Shown here one piece after another: positions 16,750 through 25,701 of a DNA stretch of 64,000 nt (position 1 is its first letter; each line of letters starts with the position of its first letter). Made by a program: the position numbers and the translations under genes. This stretch comes from an uncultured Pseudomonadota bacterium. GTDB taxonomy: Bacteria; Pseudomonadota; Gammaproteobacteria; Steroidobacterales; Steroidobacteraceae. The DNA is taken from assembly GCA_903832085.1 (NCBI GenBank), contig CAIKZZ010000010.1, positions 39,989-103,988 on the forward strand. Reading direction: 5' to 3'. The notes beneath the pieces are model-generated. The model worked only from the letters and a program-made list of their open reading frames with translations, ran no database searches and had not been told where the DNA came from.

Positions 16750-18276
16750 TTAAAAGCCCAATTTAGTCATGGCATGAGACGCCAAAGTACCGATGTGATG
16801 GCGTCCTTTAACGACGTACCATACGAGCCCCACTCCCAGAATGACTGCGATATACACAAATGCACCCCAGGTGTTGAACCAAGGCGTGCCATACACCGAC
16901 TCACGAGGCCATGCCAAGTTAAGCGCCATGCCTGCGCCCCAAAGCACCGCGGTGACATTGACGACTAGCCCCCACCGACCCATTGTGAAAAAACGACCGG
17001 CGGTCACATCCGACGGAGGCCACTGCCCTTGAATACGTTTTTTTAACATCGGTGCCGTCACCATTAAATACGCCATGTAGATCATGATGACTGCGATTGA
17101 TGTCAGCACCGTAAAGATTTTTGGCTGCCCGATATTGATGACAAGAATGAGTACGGCGATCAGACCGACCAAGATCGCAGGTCCAATAGGCGCCTGCGTC
17201 CTCGGGTTTACCCGCGCAAGCTGCTCGGAAAACGGCAATGCATTATCACGCGCCATAGCAAACGTGAGTCGAATAGCAGCGGTGTGCACAGCCAGCGCAC
17301 AGACGCTCACCGCCACCACGATACAACCTAGAAAGATTTTCGCCAGCGGACCCCACATCACTTGCTCGACAATGTACTGTAGGCCACCATCACTACTGCC
17401 AATCTGAGGGTCATCTAAATGTGGTGCCGACAAGATAGCAAACACCAAAATGGCGCCACCAATCACGAATGAAGCCAACACGGCTCGCAAAATGGCGCGA
17501 GGCGCCGTACGGCGCGGCTCCATAGTCTCTTCGCCCAAGGAACTTGCGGTGTCAAAACCGTACATCACATAACCCGACGCAAGCGATGCCACCAGGAACG
17601 CGCTGAGAAAACCGCCACTCCTGTCAGCTCCATAGCCGTGAGTGGTAAAAAAGACAGCGGGGCCGCGGATCGAGTGCAAAGCGAGGATAATTGCAATGAA
17701 ACACGCAGCGATGAGCTCAATAAATACCCCCGCGCTATTGATCATCGCCATCAAACGCACACCCATTGCGTTAATCACTGTCGTCAAGACAATCAATGCT
17801 GCCCCTAAGATCACAGCATTGCTCGCGAAATCGTGCGGACCCGTCCCATCACCAATGATCTGAAACCCGCTCCATAGACGTGGCAGGTTTAGCTGCAGCG
17901 CAAGCACTGTCGCTGACAAACTGACGATGGATGCCGTGAGCATCAGCCAGCCCGAGGACCACCCGACGCCACGACTGCTAAGTAATTTTGACCAGTTGTA
18001 CACCGAACCTGCTATTGGGTACTGGGCCGCCAGCTCCATGAAACACAGCGCGACAGCGAGCTGCCCGACAAGCACCATGGGCCAGGACCACAGATAGGCC
18101 GGTCCCGCCGTCCCAAATCCAAAATAGAACAGCTGAAAAGTTCCTGTGAGTATTGAAATGTAGCTGACGCCAGCAGCAAAGCTACCAAACGCACCAATGC
18201 TACGATCCAATGATTGCCTATAACCAAAGCGCTCCATCCCATTATCAGCGCTTGCAGCAGACTGTTGCCTAGTCAT
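16750..18276 (-). CDS. APC-superfamily amino acid / polyamine permease
   Basis: 508 residues with about 12 to 14 predicted membrane helices. The N-terminal FGSFAAGVSYISILTGTF segment is the unwound TM1 substrate site of APC transporters, and a central GFDTASSLGEETMEPRR motif (near 225-240) is the usual GxDxxxxxxEEtxxPrr signature of the amino acid-choline transporter branch. It imports amino acids, choline-like compounds or GABA with a cation. GAGGA lies 4 bases before the ATG. The gene appears monocistronic. The substrate could be an amine, which would suit the demethylation genes further on, but nothing fixes it. Confidence 0.85.
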   Translation of the reverse strand: MTRQQSAASADNGMERFGYRQSLDRSIGAFGSFAAGVSYISILTGTFQLFYFGFGTAGPAYLWSWPMVLVGQLAVALCFMELAAQYPIAGSVYNWSKLLSSRGVGWSSGWLMLTASIVSLSATVLALQLNLPRLWSGFQIIGDGTGPHDFASNAVILGAALIVLTTVINAMGVRLMAMINSAGVFIELIAACFIAIILALHSIRGPAVFFTTHGYGADRSGGFLSAFLVASLASGYVMYGFDTASSLGEETMEPRRTAPRAILRAVLASFVIGGAILVFAILSAPHLDDPQIGSSDGGLQYIVEQVMWGPLAKIFLGCIVVAVSVCALAVHTAAIRLTFAMARDNALPFSEQLARVNPRTQAPIGPAILVGLIAVLILVINIGQPKIFTVLTSIAVIMIYMAYLMVTAPMLKKRIQGQWPPSDVTAGRFFTMGRWGLVVNVTAVLWGAGMALNLAWPRESVYGTPWFNTWGAFVYIAVILGVGLVWYVVKGRHHIGTLASHAMTKLGF

Positions 18277-18367
18277 TTATTCCTCTATCCTCCAGCAAAC
18301 AGGCACCGATCAGTCAATAACAATCAATAGCTTCTAGCTCGGGATGCATCGACGAGTGAGTTCGGCG

Positions 18368-19600
18368 CTAACCCTTAGATGCTTGAGCATTAGAGGCTGG
18401 CACCAGCCTCATTGCTAATCTGTGACCGAGATTGATTCCGGGGCGCTCTACCAGCACGTGCGCCGCAAGAGCTACAACAGTGACAAGTCCTACAGAAACC
18501 ATCGTCATTATCCAAAAGCACAGCGGTGAAGTTGCTGCAAACGCTCGCACCGGCGCAATCGAGTAAATGATTGTATAAATAATGCCATGCAGCAGGTAGA
18601 CCCCATAGCTGATATTGCCGAGACGACGCGCATAGCGGCTTGTAAGCACTCCCCAGACCGTACATCCAACAGACACGAGATAAAATGCGAGACCGATCAG
18701 GAGAATCGCACCTGCACTATAAACGTCATCAAAGCACGTCATGGCAAGTGCCACACACAACACCGCGATCGCAGAGCCAATTGAGCCTCGAAGATACGGT
18801 GGTAATTGCGTGCGCTGCACAGAGGCGCACACCATGCCACTGAAAAAAAGTGCCGCAATTATCGAATAACTGGCACCGTGATTTAAGCCAGCCGAGACTG
18901 CGTACAGCAACGACAAAGTTAGCCCAGCCACACTAAAGGCAAGGTGCAGGTGAGTGACGCGCACCAACCAGGCAAGCACTGGTAGCAACAGATAAAATTT
19001 CCACTCGTAAGCAAGTGTCCATGTCACTCCACGCATGATATCGGTAGGATTCTCATACCCGTTGATCGGCCCCAGCCCTCGGATACCCAGCGCAAGCCAG
19101 CGACCCGCTTCGCGCAGTAGTTGTGTGGCGGGTTCATTTAGTTGCAAGCCGGTCCGCGCAAGCACAATAACCAGCACCGCTGTGACAGCCAGTAGGTAAA
19201 CAGGGCCAATGCGACACACACGCCCAATGTACAACTTCAGCCAACTCAGATCACCTTGGTTGCGTATGACCTGCGACCAAAACAAGTAACCCGTGATCAT
19301 GAAGAACATCTCTACGGACAAATTCCCAAGATATTCGTAGAAGCTGCCACTGGAGCTCGGATTTGTGGCGAGATTTAGATAGGTACCACGAAAGCGGACC
19401 GCGTGAGAGAGGGCGACTCCAAACGCCAATACTGCGCGCAAGCCGTCAAGCGTATAGACCCGAGTGGAGTCCGACAGAGTCTGACCATCTGCAAGCTGAA
19501 ACAGGCGCGTTCCGGCGAGCGCAAACAGCGCGGCTAGAATCACGAAGAACGGCCAGACCGACAGGACGTTCAGCGACATATAAAGTGCCTGCTCATGCAC
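18368..19600 (-). CDS. Acyltransferase family 3 membrane protein (OafA/NodX-like)
   Basis: 410 residues with roughly ten hydrophobic helices. Family features include RAVLAFGVALSHAVRF (the conserved His of the acyl-transfer motif near residue 65), VEMFFMITGYLFW, and SYGVYLLHG near the C-terminus. Such proteins O-acylate polysaccharides, lipid A sugars or antibiotics at the inner membrane. The start is ambiguous: GTG at 19600 has AGGA upstream, and an ATG at 19579 gives a shorter protein starting at MSLNV. It stands alone, about 90 bases from the permease gene. Confidence 0.85.
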   Translation of the reverse strand: MHEQALYMSLNVLSVWPFFVILAALFALAGTRLFQLADGQTLSDSTRVYTLDGLRAVLAFGVALSHAVRFRGTYLNLATNPSSSGSFYEYLGNLSVEMFFMITGYLFWSQVIRNQGDLSWLKLYIGRVCRIGPVYLLAVTAVLVIVLARTGLQLNEPATQLLREAGRWLALGIRGLGPINGYENPTDIMRGVTWTLAYEWKFYLLLPVLAWLVRVTHLHLAFSVAGLTLSLLYAVSAGLNHGASYSIIAALFFSGMVCASVQRTQLPPYLRGSIGSAIAVLCVALAMTCFDDVYSAGAILLIGLAFYLVSVGCTVWGVLTSRYARRLGNISYGVYLLHGIIYTIIYSIAPVRAFAATSPLCFWIMTMVSVGLVTVVALAAHVLVERPGINLGHRLAMRLVPASNAQASKG

Positions 19601-19851
19601 TCATCTTATCCTATGAACCGCAAACCACAACACGCCAGCCACCGCGGATCTCGCTCTACAAAGGGGTACTCGTTCGTACCGAAACCGGATAGTCGGGCGC
19701 ACGCATAAACTGCTGGCGCTTTCGACTAAAAGCAATACTTATATAATTGATTTTAATCATCTTTTTACTCGGCCGGGTCTTTAACTGAAATGCCGCTAAT
19801 GGCGCGTCCGAAAAGACTCGACCGACGATCGTCTAGTTCGCAGCCAGTTGG

Positions 19852-20209
19852 TCATGACAGCAATCTCGCGGCTTGTCCCTTGTCAGCAATCAAACTCGCT
19901 GCCTGCTTATCAAAAGACACGCATGTCTCGCCACCGAACCGCCGACCTTGGAAGGCAATCAAACCATCAGCGAAGTCCCCACACGCACGAAGCAATTTAA
20001 GGCCCGCTTCCACTGCGACGCGGTTAACCGTCACGTTAGCTGCCCGAACCAAAGCCTCAACTGTTGTCGCGATGTCGGGTGAAGCTAAGCCATACATGCG
20101 CCGCAAAAGCCAGACAAGTTCACACAAGACCGGCAGCGGCACGGCTCTGCTTTTCAGGATCACGAACAACCGCGCGAACGAGTACGTTGGTGTCGACCGT
20201 AACCTTCAC
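19852..20209 (-). pseudogene. VapC-type PIN-domain toxin, frameshifted
   Basis: The GTG at 20209 opens a PIN start (VKVTVDTNVLVRAVVRD, first catalytic Asp) but stops after about 29 codons. The rest continues in another frame: AVPLPVLCELVWLLRR, then ACGDFADGLIAFQG and SFDKQAASL, with the later acidic residues, to a stop at 19852. Comparison with intact relatives suggests that some ten codons plus a non-multiple of three were lost between DPEK and AVPLPV. RNase activity is therefore probably abolished while the antitoxin survives. The homology is clear; the inactivation is inferred from the frame break. Confidence 0.75.
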
Positions 20210-20250
20210 AAACGTCCCGATCAGCCAGCCGACGCCGCGTCGCTGATCTC

Positions 20251-20457
20251 CTAAAGCGTGGCTGTCTTTTTAGTTTTATCTGCCAAACAATCGATAAAGT
20301 CTTCGATTGTTCCCTTGGGAGCAGCAGCCTGGAACGTGACCCGTCCGTCAGGCGATTTGAAAACATCAACCTGCTGTCCTGACTCAATACCCAGATGCCA
20401 CAGCAAAGCCTTTTTGAAGGTCACTGGCCCTCGGGCGGTCACCGTCAGGTTGGTCAT
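20251..20457 (-). CDS. AbrB/SpoVT-type antitoxin (VapB-like)
   Basis: 68 residues. The N-terminal LTVTARGPVTFKKALLWHLGIESGQQVDVF segment is a swapped-hairpin AbrB DNA-binding domain, and the C-terminal TIEDFIDCLADKTKK helix is the usual toxin-binding tail. It lies just upstream of the broken PIN toxin on the same strand, in the order antitoxin-toxin. An inverted repeat 28 bases before the start is a likely self-regulatory operator. Confidence 0.82.
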   Translation of the reverse strand: MTNLTVTARGPVTFKKALLWHLGIESGQQVDVFKSPDGRVTFQAAAPKGTIEDFIDCLADKTKKTATL

Positions 20458-20484
20458 GCTCGATTTCTTAACTTAAACCACGTA

Positions 20485-20504
20485 GTAATGTAAACGTACA
20501 TTAC
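20485..20504. promoter_or_regulatory. Operator-like palindrome upstream of the antitoxin
   Basis: GTAATGT-AAACGT-ACATTAC: a perfect 7-bp inverted repeat with a 6-base centre, 28 bases before the antitoxin start. AbrB-type antitoxins bind such sites to repress their own operon. Confidence 0.6.
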
Positions 20505-20608
20505 GACGGCACTTAGGCAAGTAGCGCTTGGGAGCCACGTGCAACCGGTGCGCAAGCACTTCCCGTGGCGGATCTGGGCCGGCAAACCACTGAAGATGCT
20601 TTGGGAAA

Positions 20609-20685
20609 TGGTGCGCCCGGAAGGATTCGAACCTCCGACCCCCTGGTTCGTAGCCAGGTACTCTATCCAGCTGAGCTACGGGCGC
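20609..20685 (-). tRNA. tRNA-Arg (anticodon ACG)
   Basis: A 77-base cloverleaf: acceptor GCGCCCG pairing with CGGGCGC, D-arm GCTC...GAGT, anticodon stem CCTGG/CCAGG around loop CTACGAA (anticodon ACG), T-arm with GGTTCGAATCC, and an encoded CCA end. It reads CGN arginine codons after A34 deamination to inosine. It lies about 100 bases from the vapBC remnant. Confidence 0.95.
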
Positions 20686-20900
20686 GCAATTAACTGATAT
20701 CTCATGCTTTATTCAAAATCGACGGTTGCTCGTCCGTCAAGCGTGAGGCCGCGCATTGTACACGTCTCAGGCCGTGCGTGGGCAAAAATGCGACTGAGAG
20801 CCCCACCGCCTGGGTAAGCCCTCCAGAAACAGCAGCACCGCGCACACAACCCTCCCGAGAAGCACTAAGCTCACCCACTCGAAACAGGCTAAGAAGACGT

Positions 20901-21599
20901 ATGCCAGCCCACCAACACATCGACCTCCCTGATGGGATCTGCCTAGACCACCCCGACGCCACCGCCAGCGTCATCTGGCTCCATGGCCTCGGTGCTGACG
21001 GTAGCGACTTTGTGCCAATCGTCCCGGAATTGCATCTGTCCCCCACGCTCGCAGTCCGCTTCTGGTTCCCAAATGCGAACGTCATGCCAGTCACTATCAA
21101 TAATGGTTACCGCATGCGGGCCTGGTACGACATCAAAAGCCTATCTTTGGACGATCGTGCCGACGCGCAAGGACTGCACGCATCTGTTCACCGCATTAGC
21201 GGAATGATCGATGATGAAATCCGCTCTGGTATAGCGCCTGAACGCATTATCCTGGTGGGCTTCTCACAAGGCGGCGTGGTCGCACTGCATACAGCCCTTA
21301 CAGTCCCACACCGCATCGGTGGCGCGATCGCATTGTCAACTTACCTGCCACACACCACTACACTGGACTCAGCACGCGTAACCACACATACCGACCTACC
21401 GATTCTGCAGTGCCATGGCAAGCATGATGATGTGGTCAGCTTTGCCATGGGTCGTGCAGCATATGCTTGGCTGTGCAGCCACGGCTATCAGCCCGAATGG
21501 CATGAGTACCCAATGGAGCATTCGGTCTGCGCAGCTGAAATGACTGACATTGGTAGTTGGCTGACAAACCATCTTGCAACGCCTGCCCTCCAATATTAA
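20901..21599 (+). CDS. Alpha/beta-hydrolase, phospholipase/carboxylesterase family
   Basis: 232 residues matching the small carboxylesterase II group: the VIWLHGLGADGSDFVP oxyanion segment near residue 25, nucleophile elbow GFSQGGVV near 117, LPILQCHGKHDDVV with the catalytic Asp near 173, and a late EHSVCAAE His. Members hydrolyse short acyl esters or thioesters in the cytoplasm. The frame is open for another 41 codons upstream, but the extension lacks family sequence and a ribosome site, whereas ATG 20901 begins exactly at the conserved N-terminus with AAGAAG upstream. The M20D gene follows 61 bases later on the same strand. Confidence 0.87.
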   Translation: MPAHQHIDLPDGICLDHPDATASVIWLHGLGADGSDFVPIVPELHLSPTLAVRFWFPNANVMPVTINNGYRMRAWYDIKSLSLDDRADAQGLHASVHRISGMIDDEIRSGIAPERIILVGFSQGGVVALHTALTVPHRIGGAIALSTYLPHTTTLDSARVTTHTDLPILQCHGKHDDVVSFAMGRAAYAWLCSHGYQPEWHEYPMEHSVCAAEMTDIGSWLTNHLATPALQY

Positions 21600-21660
21600 T
21601 AAAAACTACCTAAACTCATCGCTCAGAAGAACTAGCCTAACCGCTTACTTAGGATTCACC

Positions 21661-23037
21661 ATGTCAATCGCTCCTCGCCAGCTGATTTTCTACATCACAC
21701 TGCTTCTTGGTGCGTTCTTAGCTCAGACCTCATTAGCTAGCGCCTCCAGCAGTACCAATGACATCGCTGTGCGTCAGCTGGTTGAGAAAAACCTCCCTAG
21801 TCTTATCACCTACTACACGACGCTACACGCAGCACCAGAACTCTCTCACCAAGAAGCGCATACAGCCGAGGGGATCGCACAAGAACTGCGCTTTGCAGGT
21901 TTTGAGGTCATCGAGCATATCGGCAAATATGAATCTTCAAAGCTAAAACCAAGTGGGGTCGCAGGTGTGCTAAAAAATGGCCCTGGCCCCACAGTACTGA
22001 TTCGCGCTGACATGGATGCACTACCAATCGAAGAAAAAACGGGACTGCCCTATGCCAGCACCCGTCGTATGACCGCAGATAGCGGAGTTGAAGTGCCCGT
22101 CATGCATGCATGCGGTCACGACATACACGTAACGTCACTTGTAGGCGTCGCGCGCGTCATGTCTAAACTAAAAAATAACTGGCACGGAACACTTGTTCTG
22201 ATTGGCCAGCCCGCCGAAGAAACAATGGATGGGGCGCTATCCTTACTGCACGATAATTTATATGGCCGCATCCCGAAGCCGGACTTTGCTCTTGCGCTGC
22301 ATGACAGCGCAGACGTCCCTGCGGGGTCGATCTCGCTCACGCCTGGCTATACCCTCGCGATGTCGACGCAAATGGATGTCACGGTCCGTGGCGTGAGTGG
22401 TCACAGTTCGCGCCCAGAAGCGGCGAAAGACCCCATTGTGCTCGCTGCAAATATCATCATGCAATTACAGACGATTGTTTCTCGTGAAATTTCCCCGTTT
22501 GATCAAGCCGTACTTACGGTCGGCACTATCCATGGGGGCATCAAACGCAACATCATCCCAGACGAAGTGAAGCTGGAGATTAACTTACGCGCCTACAAAG
22601 AAGACGTCCGGCAACATCTGATTGAAGCGGTGGTCCGCATTAGTCGTGCAGCTGCACTCGGCGCTGGAATGCCAGAGGATCGGTTACCGGTCGTTCGCGT
22701 CATTGAAAACGAGTTTGCGCCTGCATTATTTAATGATGAGGCACTGTACATACGACTAAAGCCGGCATTTGAACGTGCCCTGGGGAAGGCTCACGTCGCA
22801 AAGCAGGACCCCGCAATGGCTGGCGAGGACTTTGGGCACTTAGGGCTAGAGCGCAGCATTCCGGTCTTTATGTTTTGGCTGGGCGCAGCGACACCAGAGG
22901 CGCTAGGCAAAGCCAAAGCCAGCGGTATAGCGAACCCAGGATTGCACAGCTCTGGATTTGCCCCAGATCCCGAGCCCACATTACGTACTGGAGTCATTGC
23001 GATGAGCACGGCAGCACTCGAATTACTTGCCCACTGA
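21661..23037 (+). CDS. Exported M20D amidohydrolase (N-acyl amino acid / aminoacylase-like)
   Basis: 458 residues with a signal peptide (LLLGAFLAQTSLASA). Motifs include LIRADMDALPIEE (zinc Asp region), VMHACGHDIHVTSLVG (Cys and His ligands), LIGQPAEETMDGA (catalytic Glu), HSSRPEAAKDPI (dimer-domain His) and MAGEDFGHLG (last ligand). The enzyme probably hydrolyses N-acyl or hippurate-type amides in the periplasm. ATG 21661 is preferred to earlier in-frame codons that overlap the esterase, because AGGA precedes it and the signal sequence follows. It is one of several exported metallohydrolases in this window. Confidence 0.88.
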   Translation: MSIAPRQLIFYITLLLGAFLAQTSLASASSSTNDIAVRQLVEKNLPSLITYYTTLHAAPELSHQEAHTAEGIAQELRFAGFEVIEHIGKYESSKLKPSGVAGVLKNGPGPTVLIRADMDALPIEEKTGLPYASTRRMTADSGVEVPVMHACGHDIHVTSLVGVARVMSKLKNNWHGTLVLIGQPAEETMDGALSLLHDNLYGRIPKPDFALALHDSADVPAGSISLTPGYTLAMSTQMDVTVRGVSGHSSRPEAAKDPIVLAANIIMQLQTIVSREISPFDQAVLTVGTIHGGIKRNIIPDEVKLEINLRAYKEDVRQHLIEAVVRISRAAALGAGMPEDRLPVVRVIENEFAPALFNDEALYIRLKPAFERALGKAHVAKQDPAMAGEDFGHLGLERSIPVFMFWLGAATPEALGKAKASGIANPGLHSSGFAPDPEPTLRTGVIAMSTAALELLAH

Positions 23038-23069
23038 CCGCGCCTACATCCTTTAGGAGCACGATTGAG

Positions 23070-23342
23070 TTAGATATCGAGCTCAACCGACTGCAAAGGC
23101 TTAGAACAGCACAGCAGGACCTCACCTACACCCGGCTCCATGAGCGGTGGCTCAGCGTATGTAACCGCACCGCTTTTCATGATGCTCAGACAGGTATTAC
23201 AAACACCGGCTCGGCACGAAAATGCGGGCGCCAAACCATGGCTTTCAGCAAAGTCGAGCAAGGACTCAGCAGCCGGATCCCACGCGACGGTCTTACCCGA
23301 CTTTAAAAAAGTCACGTAGATGGGCACATCCGTCTCGCTCAC
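23070..23342 (-). CDS. 2Fe-2S ferredoxin-type electron transfer protein
   Basis: 90 residues of plant-type ferredoxin fold, with cluster ligands in SCRAGVCNTC and a distal LLCCSKP. It resembles the C-terminal ferredoxin domain of class IA/IB oxygenase reductases, but the FMN/FAD and NADH domains are absent, so it must be reduced by an unlinked partner. The GTG start overlaps the stop of the Rieske oxygenase upstream by 4 bases (GTGA), indicating an obligate partnership. It likely delivers electrons to that oxygenase. Confidence 0.83.
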   Translation of the reverse strand: MSETDVPIYVTFLKSGKTVAWDPAAESLLDFAESHGLAPAFSCRAGVCNTCLSIMKSGAVTYAEPPLMEPGVGEVLLCCSKPLQSVELDI

Positions 23343-24493
23343 TTTAGCGCAGCTGTATTGGAGCTTAAGCCTAAGTGACGCGCCATATAGTCAATGATGT
23401 CGTGCACTGTGCCCTCAAAATTATCGGGCGCTAGTGGGCCAGGCTGGTAGTAACGACTCTTAAGGCCTTTTTGCAACTGCTCAAGCTCGCGCCGATCTTC
23501 GGCACAAAAATCTTTGCACAGCTGCACATAGTCAGTCACTACCTTGGATGTGGGGTCACTGGCATTACCAGTAACGCCCCAGCGGATTGCGACCGTGTCA
23601 GGCGTCAATGGGCGCGTGCACATATATAACGTGAAGTGCGGACAAAAGCCCACTACAAAGCTTGGAAAAACACTGTAAAAAACGTCTGATCGACGTTCCT
23701 TCTCACTTAGGTCAGGATGATATGGCCCACGCTCAGGGCAGGTAGGATTAAAGTTGGATCGGTAACCGGTAAAGGCTGCTCCGTTAGGCAGCTTTTCACA
23801 AAGCGCCGTTGGCGTAATCGGGTGCAAGGTAGTCGGATGCAGCGGACTGAGGTGGTAACCTTCCATGAAATTCTCGACCACACACTTCCAATTCGTATTC
23901 CACACTTCTTCTGCGCCAAATAGAAAGTTCTGTTCAGCCGGATGATAGTTTTTGATTACAGGAGCAATAGGTTCAAGTGCCTCACGTAATGACGAAGCCG
24001 CTCCATCCAAATTGACAAAGATGTATTCCTGCCATAGCTCGCAACGAAACTCATGCAAATGGCATTGGGATTTCTGAAAGCCAGCGCTTTCTTGCATGAG
24101 AGGTGCCGCCAACAAATGCCCATCTATCCCATAAGTCCAGCCATGGTATCCGCACGTAAAGCGTGCGGCGTGACCGGCCCCGCGCGCGACGACATTGCCA
24201 CGGTGGCGACAAACGTTTGAAAGCACCTTAACCTGACCAGCCTTGTCTCGTACAACCACCAACTGCTCATCAACTAACTCAGTTGTGTAGTAATCGCCAG
24301 GCTTAGCGATTTCTCCTGCATGACCGATACAGATCCATTGGGTGCGGAATAATTGGTCTCGCTCCAGTGCTAGATAATCGCTCGAGGTATAGCACTCCGC
24401 CGGCATCGCGCGCGGCGTCTGTCGCGCAGCCTGTAAGCGTTGTCCGAGCTCCTCGCGGAGCGCCTGCACGGTATTTGCGGGTTGAGCAGCCAT
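23339..24493 (-). CDS. Rieske aromatic-ring-hydroxylating-type oxygenase alpha subunit (betaine demethylase-like)
   Basis: 384 residues. Rieske domain: NVCRHRGN and CGYHGWTYG (Cys-His pairs, about 92-115). The catalytic domain has the mononuclear iron facial triad, starting in ENFMEGYHLSPLH. The length and the short ECYTSSDYLALERDQLF N-terminus resemble GbcA/CntA-type N-demethylases more than biphenyl dioxygenases. Such enzymes demethylate quaternary amines, releasing formaldehyde. It is translationally coupled to the ferredoxin gene and lies 7 bases from a second Rieske oxygenase. The context (formaldehyde dehydrogenase opposite, a dimethylglycine dehydrogenase-like gene downstream) supports demethylation, but the substrate is inferred. 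Confidence 0.83.
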   Translation of the reverse strand: MAAQPANTVQALREELGQRLQAARQTPRAMPAECYTSSDYLALERDQLFRTQWICIGHAGEIAKPGDYYTTELVDEQLVVVRDKAGQVKVLSNVCRHRGNVVARGAGHAARFTCGYHGWTYGIDGHLLAAPLMQESAGFQKSQCHLHEFRCELWQEYIFVNLDGAASSLREALEPIAPVIKNYHPAEQNFLFGAEEVWNTNWKCVVENFMEGYHLSPLHPTTLHPITPTALCEKLPNGAAFTGYRSNFNPTCPERGPYHPDLSEKERRSDVFYSVFPSFVVGFCPHFTLYMCTRPLTPDTVAIRWGVTGNASDPTSKVVTDYVQLCKDFCAEDRRELEQLQKGLKSRYYQPGPLAPDNFEGTVHDIIDYMARHLGLSSNTAALK

Positions 24494-24500
24494 ATCTGTC

Positions 24501-25559
24501 CTAGCGAATGCTTTTTTGAGCTACAGCATTGCTAGCAACAGCTGGATCTTCAGCTGCTATCAATTGCTGTAGCTTTTGGCGGAAACTTAACGGCGCACGA
24601 TCAATGGCAAGATCAATATTAGCAGATGTTTTATGCTTAAAGCCCTGCTGAACCGCTTCTAAAATTACTTTGTCCTCTGAAAATGCCCCGCGTACGCTTT
24701 GATCCATCAAGGCAGAAGCCTTGTCATTGTTAAGTGCAAAATTACGCATTTGGAACCAATAGTAGCGCGTGCGCTCATCATCTAACGGCGTCATAAAATT
24801 ATATGAGTCCATGACGGCCGCATCGGGACGCAACTCAGCGCCATCGCCACCGTGGCCGGCGGGTACGAAGACCGCTTTAATAAGAGCATGACTCGGAAAA
24901 CGTACCTCATAATGCTGCAGGCGATCACAGCGCCCCTTGAGTGGAATAAGCGGCGCATAGAACGGCGCGATGTCAGCGTCACGCATCCACCGAGACGCCG
25001 TAACGCCATCGGCAGCAACTGTCGTCTTAACGGGCTCTCCCTCACACGACGCGTCTCCAAACGAGGATGGGTGGACCCACGCGACATGCGACGGATCTAG
25101 CAAGTTGTCGGTGATGTAAAGATAATTGCAGGTCACCGTCATGTCACCGCCCTGATTGCGGTCCCAGCCCGGCTCGCCGTAATGCTCGACTTTGAAGATG
25201 GTGGCGGGATCTGCACGCTGCGCGTCGCCCATCCAGACCCACACCAGCCCATAGCGCGATACGGCAGGATAGCTGCGGACTTGAGCGCCAGTTGGTATTT
25301 TGGCAGACCCCGGGACATGCACGCACTTGCCCGCACAGTCAAATACAAGGCCGTGGTAGCCACACTCGATGTCATCGCCTTTGAGGCGGCCCATTGATAA
25401 TGGCAGTTTACGGTGGGGGCACGCATCTTCCAGAACGACTGGATCACCTTTGTCCGTCCGGTACAGCACCACACGCTCACCCAATACGGTGGTCGGATAT
25501 AAAGCGCGAGTGACTTCCTCATCATGCGCCGCAACATACCAAGCGTTCTTTACAAACAC
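24501..25559 (-). CDS. Rieske oxygenase, vanillate demethylase (VanA)-like
   Basis: 352 residues. It starts with [16 protein letters not shown], a hallmark of the VanA/dicamba-type O-demethylases. Rieske ligands are in [13 protein letters not shown] and CGYHGLVFD, and iron ligands in [20 protein letters not shown]. It uses O2 and external electrons to demethylate aryl ethers or related substrates. The GTG start carries GGGGCAGG just upstream. It is first in a three-gene minus operon and faces frmA. Two different oxygenases sharing a single ferredoxin is notable. Confidence 0.83.
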   Translation of the reverse strand: MFVKNAWYVAAHDEEVTRALYPTTVLGERVVLYRTDKGDPVVLEDACPHRKLPLSMGRLKGDDIECGYHGLVFDCAGKCVHVPGSAKIPTGAQVRSYPAVSRYGLVWVWMGDAQRADPATIFKVEHYGEPGWDRNQGGDMTVTCNYLYITDNLLDPSHVAWVHPSSFGDASCEGEPVKTTVAADGVTASRWMRDADIAPFYAPLIPLKGRCDRLQHYEVRFPSHALIKAVFVPAGHGGDGAELRPDAAVMDSYNFMTPLDDERTRYYWFQMRNFALNNDKASALMDQSVRGAFSEDKVILEAVQQGFKHKTSANIDLAIDRAPLSFRQKLQQLIAAEDPAVASNAVAQKSIR

Positions 25560-25616
25560 GGCCTGCCCCCTTCAATACACCAAGCCGGTCAGTGTCCCGG
25601 TTGGCTGCGATCGCTT

Positions 25617-25645
25617 ATCATACGATACTTGGCACAGACTCTCAT
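25617..25645 (-). promoter_or_regulatory. Candidate sigma-70 promoter for the Rieske operon
   Basis: On the minus strand ATGAGA (-35), a 17-base spacer and TATGAT (-10) lie about 60 bases before the VanA-like start, in the divergent region shared with frmA. The -10 match is good and the -35 moderate. Confidence 0.35.
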
Positions 25646-25701
25646 CCCTGTCACCCTTCAGGTCTAGTGTATTTTTACTTACCCCACACAGGAATATACC
25701 G

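Noticed and set aside
20778..20900. N-terminal extension of the carboxylesterase
   Set aside because: Lacks a ribosome site and conserved sequence; ATG 20901 fits the family start.
25369..25701. Extension of frmA upstream
   Set aside because: Overlaps the Rieske gene antisense; class III ADH starts at 25702.
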